Assembly: GCA_032164245.1 (NCBI GenBank)
Contig: JAVMKO010000003.1
Location: 35,897,390 to 35,961,389, forward strand
Direction: 5' to 3'
Length of the DNA stretch: 64,000 nucleotides
Origin: Sternotherus odoratus
Taxonomy: Eukaryota; Chordata; Testudines; Kinosternidae
Part shown: positions 49,557-60,304 of the stretch, one piece after another
Layout of the letters: each line of letters opens with the position of its first letter
Position numbering within the stretch: the first letter of the stretch is position 1
The notes under the pieces: generated by a model
What the model was told of the DNA's origin: nothing
Database searches by the model: none
Seen by the model: the letters and a program-made list of their open reading frames with translations, nothing else
Made by a program: the position numbers and the translations under genes

Positions 49557-50261
49557 AGGTAATTAGTTGCTTTGTTGAACATAAGGCAATTAATCATTCA
49601 AAGAGTCGCAGGTAATTTACTACAAACTTAAAAGAGAAATAAAGACACTGATATTATTACACCAAGCATTTCATCTAATTGCTAATATTTTCTTTTGGTC
49701 TCTGAAGCAATAGAATATAGTAACAGACAGGAAGAGAAGTGTATTATCTGCCAGCTAATGAAATCTCATTGTGAAGCTTCTAACAGAGATAGGTAAACAC
49801 AGACAGATACAATGAGTAATTACTTCTAATTCTTTTACTATACAGACTTGTTTCAAAGGATTTAGTCTACTTACATGGCTTTGATAATGATCTACAAGAA
49901 ATGGCCCTGTTTGCCATATCAGTATTTCCCTAATGTGTGTAAAGGTTGATCTTTAGGTCACTTATCCTGGTGGTGGTTTAACCCTTTTCTGTCTCAAAGT
50001 CCTAAGGATCATTTTAGTGTTTGTGTACATCTTAAAAAAGAGGAGGATATGTAACTAAATATAAATAGATATGCTCTCATGACACACATTCACCTGCAGT
50101 GTTGTGTGTTCACAACCACAGGCTCTTCAGGACAAGACCAGTTTGTGCGGTGCCTAACACAGTGGTGTCCTGATGCATGGCTGGGGCCCCAAAGCACTAC
50201 TGCGATATAAATAATCATTGTACTAAGTCCCAGAAAATGAACCTGGACAGCCTAATTTTTG

Positions 50262-50551
50262 AGGGTTTGTCTGCCTGGGCAAAAAGGTGTAGGGTTGTTG
50301 TTTGTTGTTTGTTTGTGTTTTTTTCCCCCTCCCCCACCCCCCCAAATTGAAATAGCTCAGTCAAATTAGTTTAATTCTAGTAAAACTTCACACATACCTT
50401 AATGCCTGTGTGGATAGTTTGGCTACAACAGGAGCAGTTCAGATGATCTTAAATGTGTTAAATTCTGTCTACATAAGCATTAATTGTGGGATTTCAATCC
50501 AGCTAACCCAACCCAATTAAGAGAGAGGCCTTTTGTGCCTATGTAGACAGG
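50262..50551. mobile_element. Possible small DNA element
   Basis: GAGGGTTTGTCTGCCTGGG at the left and GCCTATGTAGACAGG at the right look like diverged inverted ends, with GTCTACAT-type words inside. No target duplication is clear. Confidence 0.35.
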
Positions 50552-50879
50552 ACTGAAATGTTCAAGCTGAGTGAACTGCCAGAAGTAGGCAGCTAAATGA
50601 TAAGAAGTAACTTAATTTCTCTGCTGAAATTTCATGAAACTTAAATATAGAAAGATATTCACATTACACATACCTAGTATTTGGAGTTATAAATGTGTGG
50701 TTTTGTTTTGGGTCCCTTGGAATATTTGTTTGTGGTACAAAAATTATCTTTATGATCGGAGTGATCTGTCAAAGGATTTTTCCAGCTACCATCTTATTGT
50801 GTGAATTTAATGAGTTAGTAGAAAACATATATTCGGGATGTTGGTCATATTTATGTCCTCCTTGCACTGTCTTCAATAG

Positions 50880-50992
50880 GAAACTGGAGTAGGAAAAACA
50901 GTTAACAGTTTTAGGAAACATGCCACTGCTGGACATATAGCTAAATCTCTGGTAAACCACTGGAAAAAACTTATTCCACCAGAAAATGAAAG
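50880..50992 (+). CDS. ELOA-like: Elongin-A-like exon 3
   Basis: Residues 46-82 plus two bases. It begins [14 protein letters not shown], the signature of the elongin A/TFIIS N-terminal domain, and continues to [14 protein letters not shown], containing the conserved W-K-K-L core. The acceptor is CTTCAATAG and the donor is AG|GTAGGT. The split codon (AG + T) joins exon 4 as Ser. Confidence 0.93.
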
Positions 50993-51711
50993 GTAGGTGT
51001 GAGTCTAATTTTAATTTCAAGATAAATTGTTGTCCAATGTAGTAATTTTATCAGTTGTTCAGACTGTTTTTTTTTTAAATACAATGAAATTAGCATCATA
51101 AGACAGATAAGAGAAGTCCATACTTGGAAATAGAATAGATGGAATGAAAGATTAGTTTGTGAATGCTATTTGATACATTATTGCCAAAATTTCTAACAGT
51201 ATTGTTTGCAAATAATTATTTGACCAACTGTAGAAAAACAAGCCAGTCCTAAATCCATGGATTTGATGAAGCAAATGGGTATCATTGTCCAATTCTTCAG
51301 GGAAGTGGCAAGTTCAGATCAGGAAAGGAGCTAATGTGGTGGTACTTAGTTAAATGTTCTTCCTCATCATATCTCCAGTCACTTTATTTGCTTTCCCTTA
51401 CCATGCTACTTCCAAGAGAAGAAGAGGAGGAACCTCACAACTTTAAGCTTTTTAACATACATGAAATATTCCTCAAGAAGAACAAAAAGGGGAGCATGTT
51501 TTGAAGCATCTCAGTATAGCTACAGGACCATTGCTGATTCTTGCTGGTTCTGACTTCAGTGGCATTTACTATAATTGTGTCCTGAGTACTGTGGCACTGT
51601 AATGGTACTATGGCTTAGTTCTCTGAGGTTCCTATATAATTCTCCCTCTTTGTATGACTTTTGATTCCCACAGATTATGTACAGAGCAAATGCAGTGCAC
51701 AGAGCAAATGC

Positions 51712-52108
51712 ATCACAATGGCCATACTGGGTTAGACCAATGGTTCATCTCGCCCAGTATCCCGTCTTGCAACAATTGCCAGTGTCGATGCTTCAAAGGG
51801 ACTGAACAGAAGAGGACTATCATTGAGTGATCCTTTCCCTGTGGCCTCATCCCAGCATCTGGCAGGGACACCAGTGCATGTGGTTGCATCCCTGACCATC
51901 TTGGTTAATAGCCACTGATGCACCCATCTTCCATGAGCTTAGTAAATTCTTTGTTGGGAAAGCCAAAACTGGATTCCATATCCCCTGGCAACAAGTCTCA
52001 CAGGTTGACTGTGTTGCATTAATTAATATCCTCCTTTAGCCATCTCTTTTCCAAGATGAAATAGTCAGTCTAGTGTTAATTTCTCCTCCTATGGAAACTG
52101 TTTCATAC
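51712..52108 (-). repeat. CR1 LINE 3' part, reverse orientation
   Basis: In plus reading GGCCATACTGGGTTAGACC, CATCTCGCCCAGTATCCC and GCCACTGATGCACCCATC are the reverse complement of the CR1 3' UTR. The sequence runs to about 52108 (ATTTCTCCTCCTATGGAAAC) and then jumps to ORF1-like sequence. Confidence 0.85.
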
Positions 52109-53380
52109 CTCCTATCCCCACAGGCTCCCCAGTTCCTAATACACCTAAAACCCTGCTCTCCACACTGCTGTCTCATCCACACATTGAGACCTTGCAGCTC
52201 TCTGTGTGTCTCACTGGCCCTGCACATGGAATTGGAAACATTTCAGAGACTGCTACTATGGAGGTTCTTGAGTTTAATCTCTTACTTAGCAGCCTAAATT
52301 TGTCCTCCAGGACATCTTTTCTACCTTTTCCTATGTCACTGGTACCTACATGTACCAAGACCATGGACCACTCCCAGCCCTGCTTGTGTGTAGGGCCCTA
52401 CCAAATTCATAGCCATGAAAAATGTGTCCGACCATGAGATCTGGTCTCCCCTGTGAAACCTAGCTATTGGGGATGAAGAGGGGGAGAGAGGTCAGTGTTG
52501 CTCATCTGTAAGGCTGGCCCAGCTCTCCCTCAAAAGGTGACAAGCTTCCCCGGCATACCACCCTCATTTCTGTGCTGTTGCTACAGTGGTGCTGCCTTCA
52601 GAGCTGGACGGTCAGATGTTGGCCAGGCACCTGGCTCTGAAGGCAGCACCACACAGACACACACAACCAGTCCAAGGCCCCTTTAACCTCCAAGCGCTGA
52701 GCAGGGGCAGGACTGAGGGCGCCCTGGAGCTGGGTCAGACTCCCCCTTGGCGGTGGCGCAAAAGTAAGAGTGGCAATACCATACCATGCTACTCATATCT
52801 CTTAGATCTGTAAGAACACCTTTGCACCTGGCAGGCAGTTCACCATGTGCTTCTCCTGGTCATCACAAACCCAGCTATCTGTATTTCTTGTACTCCAATC
52901 TCCCCGTTACTATTATCTGTCTCTTCCTAATATCTGGGATTCACTCCTCTGGAGAAGTAGCCTCCGTGTGAAAGGATGTCCTGACCTCCTCTAGAAGGAG
53001 CGTCCCAACTATGGGATCCTTTCCCTCCACTCCAGTTTGATGGTCTCCTTCCCTGAGCCTTTCATCCACTTCAACAGCAGAGGCTGTCAGACTGGGGGGG
53101 GGGGGGGTGGGTGACCACTCTCTACAGTGCCATTGATTACCTCTGTCTCCCTTAGCTCTTCCAGTTCAGCCGCTCTCTGGTCTCAAGCCCTTACTTTCCA
53201 AAGAGCTTATGGCTCTGAGAGACTCCGAATGTGCACACGTGCTATCTGCCCATGCTGCATTCAGGGCAATACACTGGATAGCCCCCAGTCTGTGCTGAGC
53301 TTCTGCCTGCACTATTTCTACTCCTGCAGCTTTTCTGGGGGAGTGTGGAGGGAGGCTGGGTAGGATGTTTGGCCTAAATT
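52109..53380 (-). pseudogene. CR1 ORF1 remnant (esterase-type domain), interrupted
   Basis: On the minus strand broken frames read VLVHVGTSDIGKGRKDVLED (the G-T-N-D box of the SGNH esterase in CR1 ORF1, here GTSD) and later W-RQQCGEQGFRCIRNWGA, with an N-terminal part near 53230-53290 having Cys pairs (CPECS). The open reading is split by a hAT fragment (52391-52800) and by stops. It abuts a CR1 3' part without the reverse transcriptase region, so it is either a rearranged copy or two separate CR1 fragments. Confidence 0.6.
52391..52800. mobile_element. hAT-like element fragment with TAGGGCCCTACCAAATTC end
   Basis: The left end is TAGGGCCCTACCAAATTC. An internal inverted repeat (GTGCTGCCTTCAGAGCTG at 52589, and its mirror near 52635-52650) and an AAGTAAGAGTGGCAATACC segment at the right are known to me from a reptile hAT family. 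The right terminal repeat is missing. It lies inside the CR1 ORF1 remnant. Confidence 0.55.
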
Positions 53381-53385
53381 TAGAC

Positions 53386-53830
53386 CAGTGGTCTCCAACC
53401 TTTTTATGCCCAAGATAACTTTTTGAATTTAAGGGCAACCCAGGATCTGCCCCACCCCTTCCCTGAGGCCCCACCACACACTCTCCCACCCCCTTCTGTC
53501 ATTCTCTCTCCCCCACCCTCACTTACTTTCACCAGGCTGGGGTAGGGAGTTGGGGTTCAGGAGGGGTGCAGGCTCTGGGCTGGAGCCAAGGGGCTTGCAG
53601 TGTGGGAGGGGGCTCTGGGATGAGCAGGGGGTTGGGGTGCAAGAAGGGGGTGAGGGATGCAAGCTGTGGGAGGGAGTTTGGGTTCAGGGGGTCAAGGCTG
53701 TGGCAAAATGTTGGGGGTGCAGGAGGGGGTATGAGGTGCTAGGTCTGGAAGGGGGTCAGGGTTGTGGTTTGGGGTGCAGGAGAGGGTTCAGGGTGTGGTC
53801 TCCCTCCGGGCAGCACTTATCACTAGCAGC
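53386..53830. mobile_element. hAT (Charlie-type) fragment with G-rich interior
   Basis: It starts CAGTGGTCTCCAACC, a Charlie-type hAT end. It then runs into G-rich repeats (GGGGTGCAGGAGGGGG-like units). No matching right end is seen, so it is truncated. Frames across it are spurious. Confidence 0.5.
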
Positions 53831-55637
53831 AGCCACACTGCTCACCCTAGTAGTCACTCCTCCTTCACCTGGAGAACTCCCTTGCAAAATTCCCATTTGC
53901 TGGTCCTGTTCTCTAGCTTCACTGGATAGGCCTAATCTCCATCTCATTGATATACCACTGCTGCCCTCATCAGACTAAATGTGTTTTAGGCCCCTTACAG
54001 TTCCTTGCCTGATAGCTTTGGGACAGAGAGAGGCTGATAGCTTGAGAGCTGAAGGTCCCAGAGCATTGGAGTTAGGTAGACCACGTAGGGTAGGAGAAGT
54101 ATTTAGAAGTTTGTTGGTTGTTTGCTGTGGAGAAATCCAAGGTACATTATTAGTTGAACTGTAAGGTTTTTTGTTTGTTTGTTTTTTGTTTTACATCCTA
54201 AATTTCTATTGAATGTTCTTTCAATGCTGGTAAACTGTTCAGAATCTGGGGTGAATTCAGTGTATAGTGAAATAAATATTTGGCTGCTGTTCCTCTCTGG
54301 AAGGAAGCCCGCTGGGGAAATGATTGTGTGACTGGCTTATTTTCACTTTCTGGTGGCAGCAGTTGCTAGCTAGTTGGACCCATATTCTGTTTTACTGGGA
54401 CCCTGTGCTAATGTGGAAGAGTTACAGCAGCATTCTAAGATTTCTGGTACTGTTTTACAAAGTATGCCATTAAGGGAGATCTGCTGTTTTGGGGACAAGC
54501 AGAGAGATGCTGCCTCTGGTCATTTGCTGATAGCTGCTACTCCTAGAGTGCCAATCTGTAGGGGCTGAGAGATTGTGGGGTCCATTCAGATAGGATTTAC
54601 TCTAGCTGCTGAAGTGTCAAACAAGAGGAAGAAAAGTCTGATGTATCAAGGGTACTTAATAGATTGAAGGAAAGATTCCATATCAAACACCTGACCCTGT
54701 AGGCCCGGTCACTAAAAAGTTTGTACTTGTTTTCCAACAACTGTGCAGTTGTAAGTACTAGTACAGACGCTGCTTGGACAGCTTTCATGTGGCCCTGCCT
54801 ATGATATCAGTTGCCCAATTGATGGAAAACGTGTGCACAGTTTTCTAAAGGTGCTTTTACTATAACTCTGAGAAAACACAAGGTTGGAAAAATAAGAGGT
54901 TTGTGTCTCTAAAGTCCCTTTTTTAGGAGCATTAAGTGGATTTTGAACTTGAACTGAGCTACTTTGTCAATAGTGGGATTAGTGTTTGCTTCAAGAGACA
55001 TAATCAAGTATTTCAAGCGCAACACTGGGTTTGTGGAAAATTTTACATTGCAGAAAACCAAGTTATTTATTCTGTTGCCCCCCCCCCCCTTTTTTTTTTT
55101 TTTTTTTTTTTACCCGAGCAGCATGTTAAAGTTTGGGACTCTGGGGGATGTTCTAACTGGAAGTTGAAATTGCTGGAGTCTGGTATTTTCTTTGCAATTT
55201 TTTTTAATTTAAAAGGCATGTATGATGTTCTATGTCTCTGAATGCAGAAAGAACCAAGAGCAAAAGGAGCAGTTTCTTAATCTACAGCTCCCAATTTACA
55301 AGCCTTTTTAGCCAACACCCTACCCAAAACAATACTCAGCCAAAAGCTCTTGGGCATGTTCACACCCCTTTTTGTTTTAGTTAGATTAATTGAAGGGTGA
55401 GTTCACATCTGTCAATTTCAGCAGGAGGTTAACTCAACTCATAACAAAGCTTCATACAGCTTTTAACAATGCAAATGTCTTCATTGCTTTTCTAGAAGAC
55501 TTTAAACAACATAAACATTGACGCATGTGGCTTTAAAACTTTCCCTTTTACTAATAACACTGGTAAAAAATCTGAAGGTCACCCTTGGTAACTGAGCATT
55601 AAATTGGGGTCTCTTCTCATTCTATCTTGTATTTCAG
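53831..55637. other. Intron 3 sequence, no further coding exon seen
   Basis: Searched for an extra exon between exons 3 and 4; none has splice-flanked sequence in a compatible phase. It contains a C/T homopolymer stretch at about 55081-55112. Confidence 0.5.
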
Positions 55638-56361
55638 TGACCACAAGGGGAAAAAACAGAACAAGGAAAAGAGGAACGAATTCTCATCAGACAAGACAAA
55701 ATCATCCGTTTCTAAGGAGAATAAGCACTCTGGCAAGACAAAAACATCTGAACCAGCCTCAGAAGATTGTAAAAGATCTCCCACATCTGATAAATGGAAG
55801 AAGGAGCATAGTTTTACAGAGAATAAGCAAAGAAATAAAGACACCGAGTCTTATAATGGATGTGAAAGCAAAATACATAGCTCCAGTAGTTCTAAAAATA
55901 CATCTCAAAGCATCACTCCTGAAAACACGAAAAGTGACTGCAAAGAAACAACCTCTGCAGCCATCAAAAAAACTTCAGAAAAGCACCATTCTCCTAAAGC
56001 CAACAAAAAAGACCTATTGCCAATAAAAGGGTCCTGTAAAGATCTCTCCAAACAAAGAAACTCTGAGGACCCAGAGAAATTAAAACCAACACTTATTGTA
56101 GAAAGCAAACCAAAGTTGCCCAGTGATGAGGACTTTGAGCCCCCTACTATGTCTTTTGAATCCTATCTTAATTATGATCAGGTTCCAAATAAAAGAAAGA
56201 GGAAGACTTGTACTACAAATGAACAGTCAAAACAAATTAAGGGCTGCGAACAGAAAAACTGCTTGTTGTCACAGAAAAATTCAAAATCCCCTGTCATGAA
56301 AGAGAGAGAGGAAGAACTACACAAATCAGAAGATGATCAGTCAGAAAGTCCCACTAAAAAG
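55638..56361 (+). CDS. ELOA-like: Elongin-A-like exon 4: basic Ser/Lys-rich linker
   Basis: This 724-base exon, with acceptor TATTTCAG at 55637 and donor AAG|GTAAAC, encodes residues 83-324. Most of it is low-complexity Lys/Ser/Glu sequence, as in the disordered middle of elongin A. Near residues 247-260 it carries DEDFEPP followed by MSFESYLNYD, a conserved elongin A motif that sits just before the basic patch KRKRK. The human linker exon is much longer, so this one is shortened, mainly in its first part. The frame is open throughout. Confidence 0.92.
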
Positions 56362-56947
56362 GTAAACTATTACTTAGTCAAGTTAACATGAAATAAAGTG
56401 CAAATTAAATTAATTTATTAACATTTATTTTGTAGTTTAATTCCATATGTTTTAACTCAAACCTCAGATTGTGTGGCTTTGACATCAGCTACACACAGAA
56501 GTGATTACTAATAATTGGGAATTATTTTTGACCCAGAGAAAAGACTGTAGTTTATTTCTTTGATCAAATAGTGAGTAAAAGTTAAATGTTTAAGACTGCA
56601 AAATCAAGTGGCAAAAGAATAAAACTGCACATTTGAGATTCTTTGAAACCTTAATTGTTTCCTTGTGCATATGCATTATGATTATGTTTAATGATGTGAT
56701 TACACTGGTTTTTCCACAGGCCCTGACTCTGGAAAGTGTCCTTTATTGATGAAATACCTTAAACGTGCTTAATTTTAAGAACATGAAGTCCCTTTGGGAT
56801 TCCATAGTATTGGAAAACATGGTTAAAGTGCTTTTCTGAGTAGGGATGTGCTTAGTATGTTTCTTTGAATCGGGGCCTTATGGACAGGATAGTTGGTGCT
56901 TAAGTAATTTATCCTCAATTTGTGGTTGTCCCATACCTTACTTGGAG

Positions 56948-57217
56948 ATGGTCTACAGTAGGGGGAAGGATTGACCAAAGATATGCAACTTCAGCTACGT
57001 GAGTAACGTAACTGAAGTTGGCGTGTCTTTGGACGACTTACCTGCTGTCCTCATGGCAGCGGCGGTCGGCAGCATGCACCCCCGTCGACTCCAGCTTGCG
57101 CCTCCCAGCAAGCTGGAGTTCCGGAGTCGACGGGGGGCGCCGTTGGCAATCAATTTATTGCGTCTTAACGAGATGCGATAAATCGATCACCAAAATATCA
57201 ATCACAAGACATACCCA
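56948..57217. mobile_element. Three-hairpin DNA element, second copy
   Basis: The same order of parts as 37227-37511: CTTCAGCTACGTGAGTAAC and mirror, CCCCGTCGACTCCAGCTTG and its mirror, and a TTTATTGCGTCTTAACGAG hairpin, ending ACAAGACATACCCA. The terminal repeats are more decayed than in the first copy. Confidence 0.75.
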
Positions 57218-58111
57218 CAGTGCACAACATCAAAAACCAACACCAAATACATGTTACATTCCTCATTGCCTTTCTTATAGCACCCAGCACCATAAATATC
57301 TGATTCTCATCAATAAATCAATTTAGCTTCACAGCACTTGAGTGGGAGTAGAAGACTTTTAAAGATCTGGGTATGAGTCTTAGGGAGACTAAGCTCAAAA
57401 TTTTTAAAAGTCTTAAGTGATCAGTGATTGGGCACATAATTTAAGATAGCCAGGTCCTGCTTTTAAAAAATAAAAATAAAAAAAGAGTATTACCGTATAG
57501 CATATGCAGCTCCCATTTGTCTTCACTTGCAGTAGTACGTACTTGGCACTTCAGAAAACTCCAGAGCCTGGTGCTTCAAGTTTGGCAGCAGCACAAAATT
57601 AGTGGCCATCTGTGAAAACTTTTGACTAAGTGTCTTTTTCCCAGTAAAATGTAGGAAGTCCGTGGCAGAGGCAGGTGTAAGGTTTGTAAGGTTCCTTCCC
57701 CCTTCCCCCCCATATAGTATTCAACTATTCTCTAACCATACAACCATCTCTTCTCGCAGTCCCCTCATTCACTACTCACCTTGCAACTTCTTCAGTGATT
57801 TGGACAAGCATCCTATTGATGAAAGCCTCATTCGCTACACACTTTTGATTAATTCCTGAGCCTGTCTTGTGCACAGATTGGGGCGAGTACCTGTGACGTT
57901 GGGTTTTTGCATGTAAAAGAGTGTTGGTGATGAGTGAATGGATAAAGTGAAAAGTAATTCATTGTTATGGTGAAGTCATGTTTAGTGTGAGAAAGCAACA
58001 AGTCCCGTTACCCTGAAACACTTCTGGTTTTGCTTTAGTATTTGAAGACTTCTTCTTTATCTTACAATATCCTTAATTCTTATTTAACGGTGTTTCCTTG
58101 AATGCATGTAG

Positions 58112-58211
58112 GCCAAGACAGCATCACTCCAAGATCTACTTAATACTCCACTGCCTAAATTTCTGCCAGAGATCTCCTTATCATCTCCCCCATATTCTAC
58201 AGAGTTCAAAG
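58112..58211 (+). CDS. ELOA-like: Elongin-A-like exon 5
   Basis: It encodes residues 325-357 plus one base (AKTASLQDLLNTPLPKFLP, then EISLSSPPYSTEFK). It is bounded by an acceptor ATGTAG and donor AAAG|GTAAGT. It aligns with the proline/leucine-rich connector before the elongin B/C-binding part of elongin A. A minisatellite (58629-58926) lies in the following intron. Confidence 0.85.
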
Positions 58212-58628
58212 GTAAGTAATATGCAAGACTGTTACAGATGAGACTAAAATGAGCACAGTTAACAGAGCAGTCCTGCTAACAGTGGGGGCTGTATTGCATC
58301 ATCACAAAAAAAGAAAAAAAAACACGCCAGTGTTTTGTGCCAGTGCAGTACTCCATCTTCTACACTGGCTTCCACATAAGGATTCACTGGACACTGAAGG
58401 GAGTATGTAGCATATAGGAGCAGATTTCCCCAGTTACACCCACTTTGACAAAGCCTTCAATGCTGGTGGAATCCAAACCATACAGAGATTGGGGGGGCAG
58501 GGAGCTTCCATGGGGTGGAAGAAGCTGTTGGGGGCAGGGGGAAGCATGCCAAATAGATCCAATTTTCATTCAGGCACACTAGCTTTTTCCCCCCATTTAT
58601 TCTTTGCTCTCTTGTGCACCTCCTAGTA

Positions 58629-58926
58629 GGGGAGACTCTAGCAGTCTGTATTATTTGTTTGGATAAAACAAATACAGAAACATATAGAGGTGTGGGTGAC
58701 TCCTCTAGGGGACTCCTCTAGGTGGCTCCTCTAGGTGGCTCTAGGGGACTCCTCTAGGTGACTCCTCTAGGTGTGGGTGACTCCTCTAGGGGACTCCTCT
58801 AGGTGTGGGTGACTCCTCTAGGTGGCTCTAGAGGACTCCTCTAGGTGACTCCTCTAGGGGAGACTCTAGCAGTCTGTATTATTTGTTTGGATAAAACAAA
58901 TACAGAAACATATAGAGGTGTGGGTG
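58629..58926. repeat. Minisatellite bounded by two identical 70 bp repeats
   Basis: A 70-base block at 58629-58698 (GGGGAGACTCTAGCAGTC ... GAGGTGTGGGTG) recurs identically at 58857-58926. Between them lie tandem GACTCCTCTAGG / TGGCTCCTCTAGG units of irregular length. It lies in intron 5 of the elongin-A-like gene. Confidence 0.92.
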
Positions 58927-59411
58927 GATGCTGTTTGGGTTTCCCTGCACAGTTCTACTGATAAACTGCATTCTGGCCTTGAAATATGCATGCTGTTACA
59001 CCTCTTGGCTCATCTCGCTTAGCTAACCAAACTATCCTACAGTTTTGTAAATTAGATGAATGTTTACGAGAATTAAATCACCAGAGTGTTTTGACTTGTG
59101 GTATTAGTCTGCATTTGAACTCTGGCTTCTACAGGTAAAAGACATTTAAACTCATTGCCTCAACTGAAACTGAGTCTGCATCTCTGCTTCACGTACAATG
59201 TCAATAAATCCTGAATAGAAGTAATAGAACTTCATATTGCAATAAAAATGAACTGCATGTTTTTTCTACCAGCCATGTTTCTCAATTAGTTAATTACATG
59301 CCTTTAGGAAACTAGATTGCTTTGAACCTCCTTTAAAGAACTGCAGTAGGAATCTGAGTATACATAGGCAAAACCCTTCTTTGAGATTTGTTTTGTTTGT
59401 AATTTATGTAG

Positions 59412-59576
59412 CACCAGTCACAGAAGTACCCCAGCAAAGCAGTGATACAAATCAATTCACAGGACGGAGACTGAACTCTAAAATGCAGGTTTACTCTGGC
59501 TCTAAAACAGTCTATCTTTCAAAGATGCTAACACTGTATGAACAGTGCATCCGTGTACTTCAAAATAACATTGATT
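59412..59576 (+). CDS. ELOA-like: Elongin-A-like exon 6: BC-box
   Basis: Residues 358-412 plus one base. FTGRRLNSKMQVYSGSK is followed by a clear BC-box, TLYEQCIRVL at about residues 398-407, matching (S/T/P)LxxxCxxxΦ, the contact site for elongin C. The acceptor is TATGTAG and the donor is GATT|GTAAGT. The key Leu and Cys of the BC-box are present, so elongin C binding is expected to be retained. Confidence 0.95.
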
Positions 59577-60206
59577 GTAAGTACTTTAATATGGGTTTCA
59601 GCAGGTTGAGTGGCAGTATAGTGCTGGCTTTCAGTAGTGTAAGGCCACCTTTTTTTGTTTTGAAGATTTACATTTCTTATGATGTCCCAGCTTTACATTA
59701 AACTATGATGACATGGCAATAGAAACATCATGAAACAAAAGCCAAAAATGCCTTTTTGCTTTTTTTCTGTTTAGATGCTGTTAGTCTGTTTTTTTTTTTA
59801 TGTCAGATTAAACATATTTGGTATAAATTAGGGATGAACTGTCAAGATAATACTTTATGTACATTCACCCCTTGCATCTAACTTGCATGTGAGTGTTCTG
59901 AGCTTTGGTGTATGCTTGGGAGACAAAATTCAGGAGGTGGGGGTGGAATGGGTAGAGACAATGAAGTGAGTAGACAAGAATGTCTACTAGGTTTCCTCCA
60001 ACTACCACTTCAATAGTCCATATAGAACAGCTCATCTACAAACAGTTCAGATTGTCTAGACTTCAGAACACATGTTCCACTGGTATCTATTAAAATAATC
60101 CTATGCCTTTTGTTGGGTATCTGCTATTTATAATACTGTTTTGTAAATTGTGAATCTTATTGGATACAGATAGGTGGGATACTTAAAATATTGTCTTGCT
60201 TTGTAG

Positions 60207-60304
60207 CACTACATGAAGTAGGAGGTGTGCCCTTTGAAATTCTTGAGCCCGTGCTAACACGTTGTACACCAGAGCAGTTGTTTCGAATAGAGGAGTGCAA
60301 TCCG
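60207..60304 (+). CDS. ELOA-like: Elongin-A-like exon 7
   Basis: It encodes residues 413-445, beginning [17 protein letters not shown], then [15 protein letters not shown]. This matches the F-box/Cul5-box-like helices directly after the BC-box of elongin A. The acceptor is TTTGTAG and the donor is CCG|GTAAGT, with phase 0 at the end. Confidence 0.95.

Noticed and set aside
47790..49615. Cluster of 60-140 codon frames on both strands
   Set aside because: They fall within or across the ends of the hAT-type element; frames overlap on both strands and have low complexity, with no transposase motifs.
53550..53978. A 142-codon Gly-rich frame
   Set aside because: It runs through the G-rich interior of a hAT fragment; repeats of GVQEGG type are due to the DNA repeat.
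50993..55637. A possible missing exon between elongin-A-like exons 3 and 4
   Set aside because: Exon 3 (phase 2) joins exon 4 exactly in frame, and the human gene, as I recall, also goes directly from the W-K-K-L exon to the linker exon.
58629..58926. CRISPR-like array
   Set aside because: Units are directly tandem, irregular in length and lie in a vertebrate intron; there are no unique spacers.
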